64,000 nt of DNA from Mycobacterium sp. D16Q13 (lineage in GTDB: Bacteria; Actinomycetota; Actinomycetes; Mycobacteriales; Mycobacteriaceae): contig NZ_MAEW01000003.1 of NCBI RefSeq assembly GCF_002013375.1, positions 186,001 to 250,000 of the forward strand, in the 5' to 3' direction. Position numbers and translations under genes: made by a program. Positions 52,375-62,004 of the stretch are shown here, one piece after another. Within the stretch, counting starts at the first letter, position 1. The number at the start of each line of letters is the position of its first letter. The notes under the pieces were generated by a model. The model was not told where the DNA came from, searched no databases, and worked only from the letters and a program-made list of their open reading frames with translations.

Positions 52375-52665
52375 ATCGTAGACCGACTACCTGGGCTTCC
52401 GGTGCGCATAGCGACACGTAGAAGAACCGAGAGCCAATAGGGCCGACCACACTGAGCAGCCTCCGCGAGGCGCGCAGCAAACAATGCTGCCACGCGGCCG
52501 ACATCGGCCACTCTAGAGGGAGGTATCGACCATCACCGCCCCACCACGCTATATTTATCCGGCCTGCAGTTCAGCTAATGAAATGGTTGTGACTGCGCCC
52601 GAATGATGCAGCAGCAAGTTAGTGCATTTACCAACATATTTGCCAACGATGGTTACTGTGTTCGC

Positions 52666-53324
52666 GTGGCCAGCACCAACGGCGGCCGGCGAGGACCGGG
52701 CCGCCCGCCGAATCCGACCCGCGCACGCGAGCGTCAGCGCACCCTGACCGAGGCGGCAGCGCTGGAATTCGCCGAGAAGGGCTACCACAAAGCGAGCATT
52801 ACCGACATCACCCAGCGCGCCAGTGTGGGCCGAGGCACGTTCTACCTGTATTTCGACACCAAACGCGATGCCCTGGACGCGGTGATCGACAGTTACTTTC
52901 AGAAAACGCTCGCGGCGGTGAACGACACCAGCGACCTGTTGGGCCATGCGGGCGACTTTGACCAGCATCTGCGCACGGTGCTCACCCGAATGTTCTACAT
53001 GGTGGACAACAGCCCGGAGATCATGCAGGTCATCCTGCGTGAGGGATTGCTCGACTCGGCGATGACCAGACGGATGTTCGGGATCCTCGACCTCATCGAA
53101 TCCATCAACATCACGATCATCGAGCAGGCCCGCGGGACGGCGCCATTACCTCGGCCGTCGACACCGAATTCCTGGCGCACGCCATCACCGGACTATCGAT
53201 GGCAGCCACGCTCAAGGCCATCCGGGGTGAGCTCGCCGGGGATGCGCGCGAGGCGTACATCGCGTCATTTATCGAGCTGGTGCGGTCGGTGACAACCGCT
53301 CCACCCACGCTCGCAAATTCTTGA
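52666..53324 (+). pseudogene. TetR family regulator with a one-base frameshift
   Basis: From GTG 52666 the protein reads a normal TetR N-terminus (GRRGPGRPPNPTRARERQ, HTH with ASVGRGTFYLYFDTKRDAL) through FGILDLIESINITIIEQAR, then turns into Pro/Arg/Ser-rich sequence. At about 53130-53140 a different frame takes over with DGAITSAVDTEFLAHAITGL and SMAATLKAIRGELAGDAREA and ends at TGA 53322. Adding one base in the CCCGCGGG run restores one protein of about 219 residues. Mutation or sequencing error; if real, the mce operon downstream may have lost a repressor. Confidence 0.78.
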
Positions 53325-53661
53325 CAATTCGCGTCCCAAGATCGTGAACCTCCGCTAGCCTCGGCCCTAGCCAATAAACTGACCACTGAACCAGTGAATT
53401 GCTAGACGGCCGGGTCGGGGGACCTCCGACAGCCTCGTCATGACGGCGCCCCAACCGGGACGCGTCACATATCTACCTGCGTGGGCACATGCTGCAACCT
53501 GATCAACGCGGTAACCCCGCGCTTGACACGGACCATGACCTACACCACACTAAGCCACCGACTGTGATGTGGGGTACTAGTTACCCACTGTTACACAGAT
53601 GTCCAGTAGACGGTCTGTCCATCGAGGTCAAACTCGAAATGAGAAGGCAAAGGAGCCGCTG
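53325..53661. promoter_or_regulatory. 337-bp upstream region of the mce operon, with an inverted repeat
   Basis: No gene is visible. CACTG-AAC-CAGTG at 53384-53396 is a perfect 5-bp inverted repeat with an AT-rich flank; TGGGGTACTAGTTACCCA at 53570-53587 is a second, imperfect palindrome. TTGACA at 53523-53528 is a consensus -35 hexamer, but the -10 that would follow (around 53546-53553) is poor. AAAGGAG at 53649-53655 serves yrbE-A. The repeats are candidate operators for the flanking TetR. Confidence 0.5.
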
Positions 53662-54636
53662 TTGAGCTCAGCCATGAGTCAAGTAGCGGCCGAGGCGCGC
53701 GCAGAGTCCGTCATCGATGATTGGGCCGAGTACCCGGATACAGGTTCCGACAGCAAATCCGGCGTCGACAGTCCGAGCGCTCCGGTCTCGGGAGGAGGCT
53801 CACAGCTACTCGATCGGGCCCCTCGAATTGTCAGGCGCCCCGTTGAATACGCGGTCTCCCAAACCGATTCGATGCTGAAAACACTCGGGCGTTATGTCGA
53901 TCTGGTGGCGCAGTCCTTCGCGTTTCTGCTGAGCGACATCGTCCGCCTGCGGCATCCTTGGAAAGACACCGTCATTCAGTCCTGGTTCATCCTGACGGTG
54001 ACGGTTGTCCCGGCGATCCTGGTGTCGATCCCCTTCGGGGTGATCGTCGCCGTACAGGCGGGCAGCATCATCTCGCAGGTCGGGGCATCTTCCATCTCCG
54101 GCGCCGCCGGTGGTCTGGGCGTCATCCAGCAGGGCGCCCCCATCGTCGCCGCCTTGCTCCTCGGTGGCGCAGCGGGTTCGGCGGTCGCCACCGATCTTGG
54201 TGCCCGCAGCATCCGCGAAGAAGTGGACGCCATGCGGGTGATGGGCGTCAATCCCATCCAGCGGCTGGTGACGCCCCGGCTGGCGGCGATTCTGTTCGTC
54301 TCACCACTGCTGTGCATCTTCATCATCTTCGTCGGAATCTTCGCCGGTTACCTGGTCAACGTCGGTTTCCAAGGCGGTACCCCCGGCAGTTACCTGTCCT
54401 CGTTCGCCGCATTCGCAAACGTCAATGACGTCACCGTTGCGGTTCTCAAAACCTGGCTGTTCGGCGTGGTGGTCATCCTCGTCGCCTGTCAGCGCGGCCT
54501 GGAGGCCAAAGGTGGCGCGCGGGGAGTCGCCGACGCGGTGAACGCCACCGTGGTGATCGGTGTGGTCACCGTCATGGTGCTCAACACCGTGATCACTCAA
54601 ATCGTCGCGATGTTCATGCCGTCGAAGGTGGGCTGA
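53662..54636 (+). CDS. yrbEA: YrbE/MlaE-family permease, first subunit of the Mce transporter
   Basis: About 324 residues. TTG 53662 is preferred because AAAGGAG lies six bases upstream; ATG 53674 has no ribosome site at proper distance. An unusual ~70-residue hydrophilic N-terminus (SDSKSGVDSPSAPVSGGGSQ) precedes the permease. MlaE motifs: IPFGVIVAVQAG, GLGVIQQGAPIVAALLLGGAAGSAVATDLGAR (named by its ends) and the EEVDAMRVMGVNPIQRLVTPR coupling loop that contacts the ATPase. With YrbE-B it forms the inner-membrane channel for lipids carried by the Mce proteins. Confidence 0.93.
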   Translation: MSSAMSQVAAEARAESVIDDWAEYPDTGSDSKSGVDSPSAPVSGGGSQLLDRAPRIVRRPVEYAVSQTDSMLKTLGRYVDLVAQSFAFLLSDIVRLRHPWKDTVIQSWFILTVTVVPAILVSIPFGVIVAVQAGSIISQVGASSISGAAGGLGVIQQGAPIVAALLLGGAAGSAVATDLGARSIREEVDAMRVMGVNPIQRLVTPRLAAILFVSPLLCIFIIFVGIFAGYLVNVGFQGGTPGSYLSSFAAFANVNDVTVAVLKTWLFGVVVILVACQRGLEAKGGARGVADAVNATVVIGVVTVMVLNTVITQIVAMFMPSKVG

Positions 54637-54638
54637 GA

Positions 54639-55517
54639 ATGACCACCTCCCGCCCCTCCCGGTACTTCCCCGACGAACTACCCGCAGCCGCGCGGTCGAT
54701 CTGGAACTTCACCAAGGGTGCGGGTGGCTCCGCCGAGTATCTCGGCCACCAGATCACCTTCGTCGGCCTGGTGCTGGCCGCCATACCGCAGACCATCAAA
54801 CGGTATCGGCGTCAAACCGGCGTCCTACTCGTCGACATGACCTGGGGCAACGGCTCGATCATCGTCGGCGGCGGGGTGATCGGCGTCCTGGTCTTCATGG
54901 GGATCGCGGTCGGCGCGTCCGTCGGCATCGTGGGCTTCTCGACCCTCGACATGGTGGGAATGGGCTCGCTCACCGGATTCATATCCGCCTACGTGAACAC
55001 CCGGGAAATGGCGCCGATGATCGCCGCCATCGGGTTCGCCGCCCAGGCGGGATGCCGCATGACCGCCGAAATCGGCGCGATGCGTATTTCCGAAGAGATC
55101 GACGCACTGGAGGCTCAGGGCATCCGGTCCATCCCGTTCGTGGTCACTACCCGCGTGATCGCCGGAATCATCATCATCGTTCCGCTGTACGTGCTGACAC
55201 TGCTGCTCGCCTACGGTTCCTGCGCGTTCATGGTGTTCTTCGTCCATAACCAGTCGCAGGGTGTGTACAAGCACTACTTCGACTCATTCGTGCACCCGAT
55301 CGACGTGCTCTATTCGGTGATCAAAGCCGTGGTGTTCGTCGTCATCATCATCGCCATCCAGTGCTACCAGGGCTACTACGCGGGCGGCGGACCCGAGGGC
55401 GTGGGCATGGCCTCGGGGCGCGCCATCCGGGCCTCGCTGGTCGCGATCGTCCTCTTCGACATGCTCCTCACGTTGCTCTTCTGGGGCAACAATCCTGGAA
55501 TTCAGATATCGGGGTAA
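54639..55517 (+). CDS. yrbEB: YrbE/MlaE-family permease, second subunit of the Mce transporter
   Basis: 292 residues from ATG 54639, two bases after the previous stop. Permease helices with IGVLVFMGIAVGASVGIVGF, NTREMAPMIAAIGFAAQAGCRMTAEIGAMR (by its ends) and the coupling loop EEIDALEAQGIRSIPFVVTTR. Pairs with YrbE-A as the heterodimeric inner-membrane part. The ATP-binding subunit (MceG/MlaF) is not encoded nearby, as is usual in mycobacteria, where one ATPase serves several mce operons. Confidence 0.95.
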   Translation: MTTSRPSRYFPDELPAAARSIWNFTKGAGGSAEYLGHQITFVGLVLAAIPQTIKRYRRQTGVLLVDMTWGNGSIIVGGGVIGVLVFMGIAVGASVGIVGFSTLDMVGMGSLTGFISAYVNTREMAPMIAAIGFAAQAGCRMTAEIGAMRISEEIDALEAQGIRSIPFVVTTRVIAGIIIIVPLYVLTLLLAYGSCAFMVFFVHNQSQGVYKHYFDSFVHPIDVLYSVIKAVVFVVIIIAIQCYQGYYAGGGPEGVGMASGRAIRASLVAIVLFDMLLTLLFWGNNPGIQISG

Positions 55518-55520
55518 CGG

Positions 55521-56615
55521 ATGGCCACATACAAAGATCCGAGTGGACGGTCCGCCGGTCCGGGCGCTCTCAAGGTGCGCGGGCTTGCCCTGGCGCTTGT
55601 TATCGCCGCCGGCGGCTACTCGCTCTACCAATCCGGCATCGGTAGTTATGGCGAACCCTTCGAGCTCACCCTGATCACCAACACCATCGGCGAGGGCATG
55701 GGTCCCGGTGGCGAGGTGAAATACCGTGGCTACAACATCGGGCAGGTCAAATCCCTGCAGACCACGGGGTACAACAAACAGCGGATGACGGTGGTCCTCG
55801 ATGGCCGCCAAGCCAAGGCACTCCGGTCCGATACCAAGGCGCAATTCACCTCGTCGAACATCTTCGGCACTGCTGCGGTCGAATTAGTCAGTAGCGGCGT
55901 CGGCGAGTCGCTGAAATCCGGTGGGGTGCTGGAGATCAGCAGCGATGTCCAGGCGGCGTCCATCACCGGATTCCTCCGAATGGGTCAGCGGCTGGGCGCG
56001 ATCCTGGACACCCGCGAATTCAACGCGATCATCGCGACATTCGAGCGGCACGCCGACCTGACCGGTCCGGTCATGAAGTCCTTCTGGGACTTGTTCGCCA
56101 TGATCGCCGATTCCCAGACAGTGCCCTTCTCCAAAACGTTGGCGGTGATGGCCTCGTTGATCGAGGGCACCAATGACTTTGTCCCCGTCATCGGGTCTAC
56201 CAACAAGCTGCTGGACAGCCTCGATTTCATGGTGGGGTCGGGCAATACCGAGCGGGCCACCGCCGCGCTTGGTTCGTTGTCGGATCTATTGAGCGCGGCG
56301 GGCGACGGGTTGCGCGACAACAACGACTGGGTGGTTCCGTTGATTCGGTCGGTCATGGATATCGCCGTTCCGTCCACCTACTTCCTGGGCAGCCTCGCCC
56401 CCGCATACGACAGGCTCAACGGTCTACTCGATCGCACCACCGCCGCATTCCCCGTCGACAACGGCAAGGTGCGCCTCAACGTCCAGCTGATCATGGATAC
56501 CGCTCCCGGGCTTGGCGCGGCATTGCCGATGGCGCCCGAGGGCCACGCCGATTCGGCGGCCGCACCCGTCCCCGTCGGCCCCGCCCCCGGGCCTACCGCT
56601 GGAGGACAGCGATGA
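55521..56615 (+). CDS. mceA: MceA, MCE-family substrate-channel protein
   Basis: 364 residues from ATG 55521, three bases after yrbE-B. One N-terminal helix (LALALVIAAGGYSLY), then the MCE domain (about 45-130) with GPGGEVKYRGYNIGQVKSLQ and FTSSNIFGTAAVELV, then a helical part, and a Pro/Ala-rich C-terminus (AAAPVPVGPAPGPTAGGQ). Mce A-F proteins assemble a periplasm-spanning tube for hydrophobic substrates. Stop overlaps the next start as ATGA. Confidence 0.94.
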   Translation: MATYKDPSGRSAGPGALKVRGLALALVIAAGGYSLYQSGIGSYGEPFELTLITNTIGEGMGPGGEVKYRGYNIGQVKSLQTTGYNKQRMTVVLDGRQAKALRSDTKAQFTSSNIFGTAAVELVSSGVGESLKSGGVLEISSDVQAASITGFLRMGQRLGAILDTREFNAIIATFERHADLTGPVMKSFWDLFAMIADSQTVPFSKTLAVMASLIEGTNDFVPVIGSTNKLLDSLDFMVGSGNTERATAALGSLSDLLSAAGDGLRDNNDWVVPLIRSVMDIAVPSTYFLGSLAPAYDRLNGLLDRTTAAFPVDNGKVRLNVQLIMDTAPGLGAALPMAPEGHADSAAAPVPVGPAPGPTAGGQR

Positions 56616-57625
56616 AGCGGATTGCACTTCTGATGGCAGGCCTCACCGCGATCGTCGCGGTGGCGGTGGTGCTCACCCTGATCATCGTCAACGCCCTGCG
56701 CACACCGGTCAACGGTCCGGTCCGGCGCTACGATGCGCTGTTCACCGACGCCTCGGGGTTGATCATCGGCAATGACGTACGCATCTCGGGAGTGCAGGTC
56801 GGCAAGGTCGAAAGGATTCATCTCGACGGCAAGAACGCCCGGGTGACGTTCAACGTGCTGACGGATCATCCGCTGTACCAGAACACCACCGTCGCGATCC
56901 GGTACCAGTCGCTGGTCGGTCAGCGGTATGTCGAGATCGCGCAGGCGCCGACACCCAGCGCCCCCCTGGCGGCGGGCACGACCATACCGCTCGGGCAGAC
57001 CGTCCCCTCATTCGATATCGCCAAGCTGTTCAACGGTTTCCGGCCCATATTCCAAACATTGGACCCCGCCCAGTTCAACAGGCTGACCGAAAACATCCTG
57101 CAGCTCATCCAGGGCGACGAGCGCGGAATAGGGCCGATTCTGCGTGATATCGACGCCGTCCTCAAACTCTCGGTCGACCGCCAGGCCGCACTCCAGACCA
57201 TCATCACGAACCTCGGTGATATCTCGAAGGATCTCGGTGGCACCTCCGATCAGTTGTTCTTTCTGATCAACGACCTCAACGATGTGTTGGAGCCGTTCGA
57301 GAAGCAGGCCGACGAATTCAACAGGGCAGGTAGGGATGCACTGCCTATATTGCGCAGATCGGTCAGCCTACTGCGTTATATCGAGAACACGGTTGACGGC
57401 GCCCAGCTACCCATGTACGACGTGATGAGCCGCACCACACCGGGAACGCCGACCATCATGGCGGGTCTGTCGTTGATCCCCGATCTCGTGCAGGGCATGC
57501 GCGATGCACTGATCGAGGAAAAGACGGCACCCCCCACTTCCTTCGAATGCAAGAACGGAGTGGTGACAATGCCCGGAATCGGCGAGGTGTCCTTCGCCAA
57601 TCAGGACCTGGTGGTGTGTAAGTGA
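56612..57625 (+). CDS. mceB: MceB, MCE-family protein
   Basis: 337 residues from ATG 56612 (ATGA overlap with mceA). N-terminal helix (IALLMAGLTAIVAVAVVLTLI), MCE domain with ASGLIIGNDVRISGVQVGKVERI and RYQSLVGQRYVEIAQAP, then long helical region, C-terminal small domain with two Cys (FECKNGVV, LVVCK) that may form a disulfide. Part of the same hetero-oligomer; start codon of mceC overlaps its stop as GTGA. Confidence 0.94.
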   Translation: MKRIALLMAGLTAIVAVAVVLTLIIVNALRTPVNGPVRRYDALFTDASGLIIGNDVRISGVQVGKVERIHLDGKNARVTFNVLTDHPLYQNTTVAIRYQSLVGQRYVEIAQAPTPSAPLAAGTTIPLGQTVPSFDIAKLFNGFRPIFQTLDPAQFNRLTENILQLIQGDERGIGPILRDIDAVLKLSVDRQAALQTIITNLGDISKDLGGTSDQLFFLINDLNDVLEPFEKQADEFNRAGRDALPILRRSVSLLRYIENTVDGAQLPMYDVMSRTTPGTPTIMAGLSLIPDLVQGMRDALIEEKTAPPTSFECKNGVVTMPGIGEVSFANQDLVVCK

Positions 57626-58644
57626 ACGCGCTCCAGCGAATTTTCGCGAACAACCGTCCCATTCTCGATGAACACGAGGCGGCCAAGCGCAATCGCCGCA
57701 ATGGGCTTATCGGCGTCCTCCTCATTGTCGCGATACTCGCCGTCACCGGCGTGGCGTTCGTCAATACAAGCGGTATGAAGACCTACGCACTGCACCTTCG
57801 GGCCTCGGGAGGGCTGCGCGCCGGCGACGACGTCCGAATCGCGGGTATCTCGGTGGGAAAGGTGTCGAACGTCAGCATCGATAAATCCTTGGTAAAAGCC
57901 ACCTTTACGGTGGACCACTCGGTGCCGGTAGGGTCCGAGTCGCGTGCCGATATCCGGATGCTTACCCCGTTGGGTGGGCACTATGTGGCCCTGTACCCCG
58001 AAGGCTCTACTCCACTGGGAAACACTCCCATTCCACCCGAGCGCACCAGCGTCCCTTTCGAGATCAACGAGTTGTTCCAGAAGTTCACACCCGTGGTCAA
58101 GAAGGTGGACGCCAAGGTCATCCATGACAGCCTGATGGAAGTCGCGAATGCAGTCGAGAAGTACCCCAACGGTTTACGTGATTTCTTCACCTCATCTCAA
58201 TCACTCATCAGCGCACTTGCGCCGACCACCGAAGATTTCCATGCCACGCTGAACTACGCGAACGAGTACCTCCGGGCCTTCAAGACGGGCAAGGAACAGC
58301 TCGCCAAAATCGTCACCATGATGTCCAAACTCGGTGCCAAATACAGCAAGTCCACGACCGATCTGATCGAGGTCTTCGTGCTGCTGCGCGATCTCGCCCG
58401 GCTTTTCGACCGATTCTTCAAGGCGTACGCGCGCGATTACGAACCCATGCTCAACGGCCTCGACGACATCGTCGACACGCTCACCAAATATCCCGAGAAA
58501 CTCGGCAAGGCCTCCGAACAGTGGGGCCAACTTGTCGGGATCGTGCTACCCATGCTCAGCGGCAACGGCATCACCATCAACGAGAACGACCGAGTGATCC
58601 CCGGACAAGACGTCTGCCTACCCCACTTCTTCAGGTTCTGTTGA
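57622..58644 (+). CDS. mceC: MceC, MCE-family protein
   Basis: 340 residues from GTG 57622. Cytoplasmic basic stretch (HEAAKRNRRNGL), helix (IGVLLIVAILAVTGVAFV), MCE domain with LRAGDDVRIAGISVGKVSNV and LTPLGGHYVALYPEG, then helices. The C-terminus is short (GQDVCLPHFFRFC, two Cys), without the Pro-rich tails seen in several MceC proteins. Eight bases separate it from the mceD start. Confidence 0.94.
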   Translation: MNALQRIFANNRPILDEHEAAKRNRRNGLIGVLLIVAILAVTGVAFVNTSGMKTYALHLRASGGLRAGDDVRIAGISVGKVSNVSIDKSLVKATFTVDHSVPVGSESRADIRMLTPLGGHYVALYPEGSTPLGNTPIPPERTSVPFEINELFQKFTPVVKKVDAKVIHDSLMEVANAVEKYPNGLRDFFTSSQSLISALAPTTEDFHATLNYANEYLRAFKTGKEQLAKIVTMMSKLGAKYSKSTTDLIEVFVLLRDLARLFDRFFKAYARDYEPMLNGLDDIVDTLTKYPEKLGKASEQWGQLVGIVLPMLSGNGITINENDRVIPGQDVCLPHFFRFC

Positions 58645-58652
58645 GGCCCTTG

Positions 58653-59900
58653 ATGACACAGCCAGCATTTGTCCAGAACATCCTGACTCGCATCGCCAGC
58701 ATGCGCGGCGGCGCGCGCGCGGGCCTATTGAGCGCAGTCGGTGTGGTGCTTGTCGCGGTGGTTGCCATCGCCGGAATTTTCGGCGCGCGCACGGTCTTCC
58801 CCGCCGTCAAGAACATGGTGATGCCGTACCTGGGAAACGCCCATATCCCCTTCCTCGATAACACCAAATCGGTCTGCGCGGACTTCCGTGACGGGTCCGG
58901 ACTCTACAAGGGGAACAAGGTCCTGCTCCTCGGCGTCGAGATCGGGACCGTGACAGCGGTTACCAACAAACCCGATCACGTCGAGGTCGACTTCGAGATC
59001 CCCGACGACATGGACCTGCCTGCCGACGTAGGCGCAGCGAGCTACTCACAATCGGTGATCACCAATCGCAGTATCGAACTCACCCGGTCGTGGAGCGAGG
59101 GCCCCAAATTTGCCGGAAACCAGTGCATCTCGATCGAAAATACTAGGACACCGGTGACCGTCACCGAGTCGTTCTCTGCCATCGGCGAGCTGGCCGACAC
59201 GCTGATGCAGGCGGCGCCCGGTCAGGATCCCGCGAACTCACCGGGCGCGCAGGCACTCAACAAGACTCTCAAGGGAGCGGCCAGATCACTCGACGGTGTG
59301 GGCCCCGGATTCAAGGAGATGCTCAACAGTCTCACCACGATGGTGGGGGATCCGTACAAGGCCGATGCCGACTACCGTCAGCTCTTCGAAAACAGCGCAA
59401 TCGTGACATCGAACTGGCTGCAGTACTGGAACGAGTTCGCGGGCGTGGTCAGCTCACTCCCCGAAGTCGGCCGGTTGATCGCGGGAATATCCGAGAACTT
59501 CGCCAGTGCACTTGACAATGTGATGTCCCTTCTGCCGACGCTGAACGGCATGGTGCAACGTGCGGCCGGTCGGTTGTACAAGAACGTGTTCGACAAGCTC
59601 GTGCCCTGGATACGCGACATCCTCAATGCCTACACCCCGCATATCCTCACGTTCTTCAACACCCTGCCACCGGTCATCAATTGGCTGGCCGATGACATCT
59701 ATTTGCCGAACACGAAAACCCACAACGTCACCTATGTTCCTCCGCGCGTGGCCATCTCGCCGGATCAGGCCAGTGCCATCTGCCAGAATCTGCGCAACCG
59801 GAACACCCCCGGATCCCAGGCGGCATGTGCGCCCGGGACCGCCTCGGACCCGGTGACCCTCGGCTTGACCAACCTGATCATGGGTGCGGCACTGTCATGA
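58653..59900 (+). CDS. mceD: MceD, MCE-family protein
   Basis: 415 residues from ATG 58653, six bases after GAGG; TTG codons at 58641 (which would overlap the mceC stop) and 58650 are possible. Helix (LLSAVGVVLVAVVAIAGIFG), MCE domain with SVCADFRDGSGLYKGNKVLLL and VLLLGVEIGTVTAV, then a long helical part and a C-terminal domain with Cys pair (AICQNLRN, AACAPGTA). Stop overlaps mceE start as ATGA. Confidence 0.93.
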   Translation: MTQPAFVQNILTRIASMRGGARAGLLSAVGVVLVAVVAIAGIFGARTVFPAVKNMVMPYLGNAHIPFLDNTKSVCADFRDGSGLYKGNKVLLLGVEIGTVTAVTNKPDHVEVDFEIPDDMDLPADVGAASYSQSVITNRSIELTRSWSEGPKFAGNQCISIENTRTPVTVTESFSAIGELADTLMQAAPGQDPANSPGAQALNKTLKGAARSLDGVGPGFKEMLNSLTTMVGDPYKADADYRQLFENSAIVTSNWLQYWNEFAGVVSSLPEVGRLIAGISENFASALDNVMSLLPTLNGMVQRAAGRLYKNVFDKLVPWIRDILNAYTPHILTFFNTLPPVINWLADDIYLPNTKTHNVTYVPPRVAISPDQASAICQNLRNRNTPGSQAACAPGTASDPVTLGLTNLIMGAALS

Positions 59901-60931
59901 TGCGACGCATATTGACCGTTCTGCTCACCACTACAGTCGCGGTGGTCCCGGCCTGTTCGACCGAGGCCCTCGACCCCACCAAGATGCCCATGCCCGGCGC
60001 CTACATCCCGAAGAACACGTACCACGTGAAGATCGAGTTCTCTAGCGTGCTCAATCTGCCCGGACGAGCGAAGGTCGACTCGGGCGGCGTACAAGTGGGC
60101 CTGCTGGACCGGGTGGAGCTCAAGGGCACCACACCTGTCGCGTCTGTCGAGATCGACGGCGGCGCCACGTTCCCGCAGAACGTCAGGGCCGAACTGCGCC
60201 AGGCCACCGTGCTCGGGGACATCTACATCGCCATGATCTCCCCTACCGATCCCGCCCCCACCCATCTCAAGGACGGCGACACCATCGCACTGGCCGACAC
60301 CGTCCCGGCCGCGAATGTAGAGGACCTCATGCGGTCCATGTCGAACCTGATCGGCGGCGGCAGCCTCAACACCATGCAGACCACGGTGGCCAACATGAAT
60401 AGCGCCTTCCCCCCACCAGAGGAACTCGACCGCATCCATCGCTCGCTGGCAGGGATCATCAACGATCTGTCCAATAACCAGGACACCCTCAACAAGATCC
60501 TGACCAACATGCAGACGGTCAGCGAGAGCTTCCGGGCCAACAAAGGTACGTATCGCCGGCTGCTGACCGAGGGGCCATCCAAATTGCCCTCACTGGCCAA
60601 AGTGGTACTGAGCCTGAGTGATCTGATCATCAACACCGCCGAGTTCGGGCGGCAGATCGGACAGATCTTGGACTACCCCAACCTCATGCAGATCCTGTCC
60701 TACCTCACCCCGTTCATTCACAGTGCCTCGACCGCCGACACCACCATCCCGGTGCTCGGCGACAAGATGGTCCGGACCATCCGCGACAGAATCATTCCGT
60801 TCTTCAAGGATGGTGGTCCCAAGTACACCGTCACCGATATCCAAACCCCCGATGGCACATTGGGTGTCAGCCCCGGAGAGCGCGCCGATTCGGTCATCCG
60901 GAACATGCAGACCATGGGGTTGGTGCGATGA
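59897..60931 (+). CDS. mceE: MceE, MCE-family lipoprotein
   Basis: 344 residues from ATG 59897 (ATGA overlap). A lipoprotein signal ends at VVPAC (Cys about 20), the feature that marks the E subunit of mce operons. The MCE domain has GRAKVDSGGVQVGLLDRVEL and RQATVLGDIYIAMISP, followed by long amphipathic helices. It should be membrane-anchored and cap or stabilise the Mce complex. Stop overlaps mceF start as ATGA. Confidence 0.95.
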   Translation: MMRRILTVLLTTTVAVVPACSTEALDPTKMPMPGAYIPKNTYHVKIEFSSVLNLPGRAKVDSGGVQVGLLDRVELKGTTPVASVEIDGGATFPQNVRAELRQATVLGDIYIAMISPTDPAPTHLKDGDTIALADTVPAANVEDLMRSMSNLIGGGSLNTMQTTVANMNSAFPPPEELDRIHRSLAGIINDLSNNQDTLNKILTNMQTVSESFRANKGTYRRLLTEGPSKLPSLAKVVLSLSDLIINTAEFGRQIGQILDYPNLMQILSYLTPFIHSASTADTTIPVLGDKMVRTIRDRIIPFFKDGGPKYTVTDIQTPDGTLGVSPGERADSVIRNMQTMGLVR

Positions 60932-62004
60932 AGCTCAACGTCATAGTCACCCTCGCCGTGCTCTCCATCATCTCCCTCGTCGGCGCTGTCTATATGGCAT
61001 TCGGTGTCCTCGACATCGCCTCCACCAACAAGACCCACCACATGACGCTCATGCTGGAAAGGTCAGGCGGACTCATGTCCACCTCTCAGGTCACCCTGCG
61101 GGGAATCAAGGTGGGCCGGGTCACCAATGTTCAGGCCACCCCATCGGGTTTGGCGGTATCGATGGCCCTCGACAGTGGCTACCCCATCCCCGTCGAGAGC
61201 CAGGTGAGCGTCCAGAACCTCTCGGCCGCAGGCGAACAATATGTGGAGTTCCGGCCCGCCCGTATCGAGCCCCCCTACTACAGCGACGGAGCCGTGATCC
61301 CGTCGTCAAAGGCCGCGCCGGTCTACACCGTCAGCGATCTGCTGCAGAAGGGTAACGCGCTCATGCAGGCCATGAACGCCGACGATCTGGAGATCACGCT
61401 CAACAACGTGGCCGCGGGATTCGTGGACAACACCAAGACCATCGACGAGCTGGCCACGACCGCCCGGTTGTTCGCCCAGATGGTGAAGGACGACAAGCAC
61501 TACCTGGCCCAGGTGATCGGCAACATGTCGACCCTGACCAACGGTCTCGGCGATATCCGGGCCGGTGAGATCTTGAAGCAATCCGCCAAGACCATCCCGA
61601 GCAGCCTGGACGGCCTGGCCTCCCTGGTGAAGGTGATCGAGAAGCTCGAACCAGTCATCGAGGTCAGCATGGGCGACGGGAAGTCGCTGACCGATCTCGT
61701 AGACAAGCTCTTCGACTACCTCAACGCCTTGTCTGAGCCGCTCTCGGAGTTTGTGACGGTCCTTGAGCCCATCGTGGCCCCGCTGCGCGATATCAAGCTG
61801 GACGCCGGGCACTGGCTGGATTTCTGGGACTCGACATTCAACAACCAAGGAGGAGTGCGAGTCCACCTCGGCGTACCCGAATGGCCCCAGCCCGACGCAT
61901 CCCAACCCGCCCAGGGCCAGCCATCGCACACGAGGGCGACACCGTCCCCACCCAAACCAACACCAGCACCACAAATGGCAACGGCAGGAAGGCCCGGATC
62001 ATGA
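60928..62004 (+). CDS. mceF: MceF, MCE-family protein
   Basis: 358 residues from ATG 60928. Helix (VIVTLAVLSIISLVGAVYMAF), MCE domain with RSGGLMSTSQVTLRGIKVGR and VQNLSAAGEQYVEFRP, helical part, and a Pro/Thr/Ser-rich tail (SPPKPTPAPQMATAG). Last of six mce genes; its stop overlaps the Mce-associated gene start as ATGA, showing that the downstream genes belong to the same operon. Confidence 0.94.
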   Translation: MKLNVIVTLAVLSIISLVGAVYMAFGVLDIASTNKTHHMTLMLERSGGLMSTSQVTLRGIKVGRVTNVQATPSGLAVSMALDSGYPIPVESQVSVQNLSAAGEQYVEFRPARIEPPYYSDGAVIPSSKAAPVYTVSDLLQKGNALMQAMNADDLEITLNNVAAGFVDNTKTIDELATTARLFAQMVKDDKHYLAQVIGNMSTLTNGLGDIRAGEILKQSAKTIPSSLDGLASLVKVIEKLEPVIEVSMGDGKSLTDLVDKLFDYLNALSEPLSEFVTVLEPIVAPLRDIKLDAGHWLDFWDSTFNNQGGVRVHLGVPEWPQPDASQPAQGQPSHTRATPSPPKPTPAPQMATAGRPGS

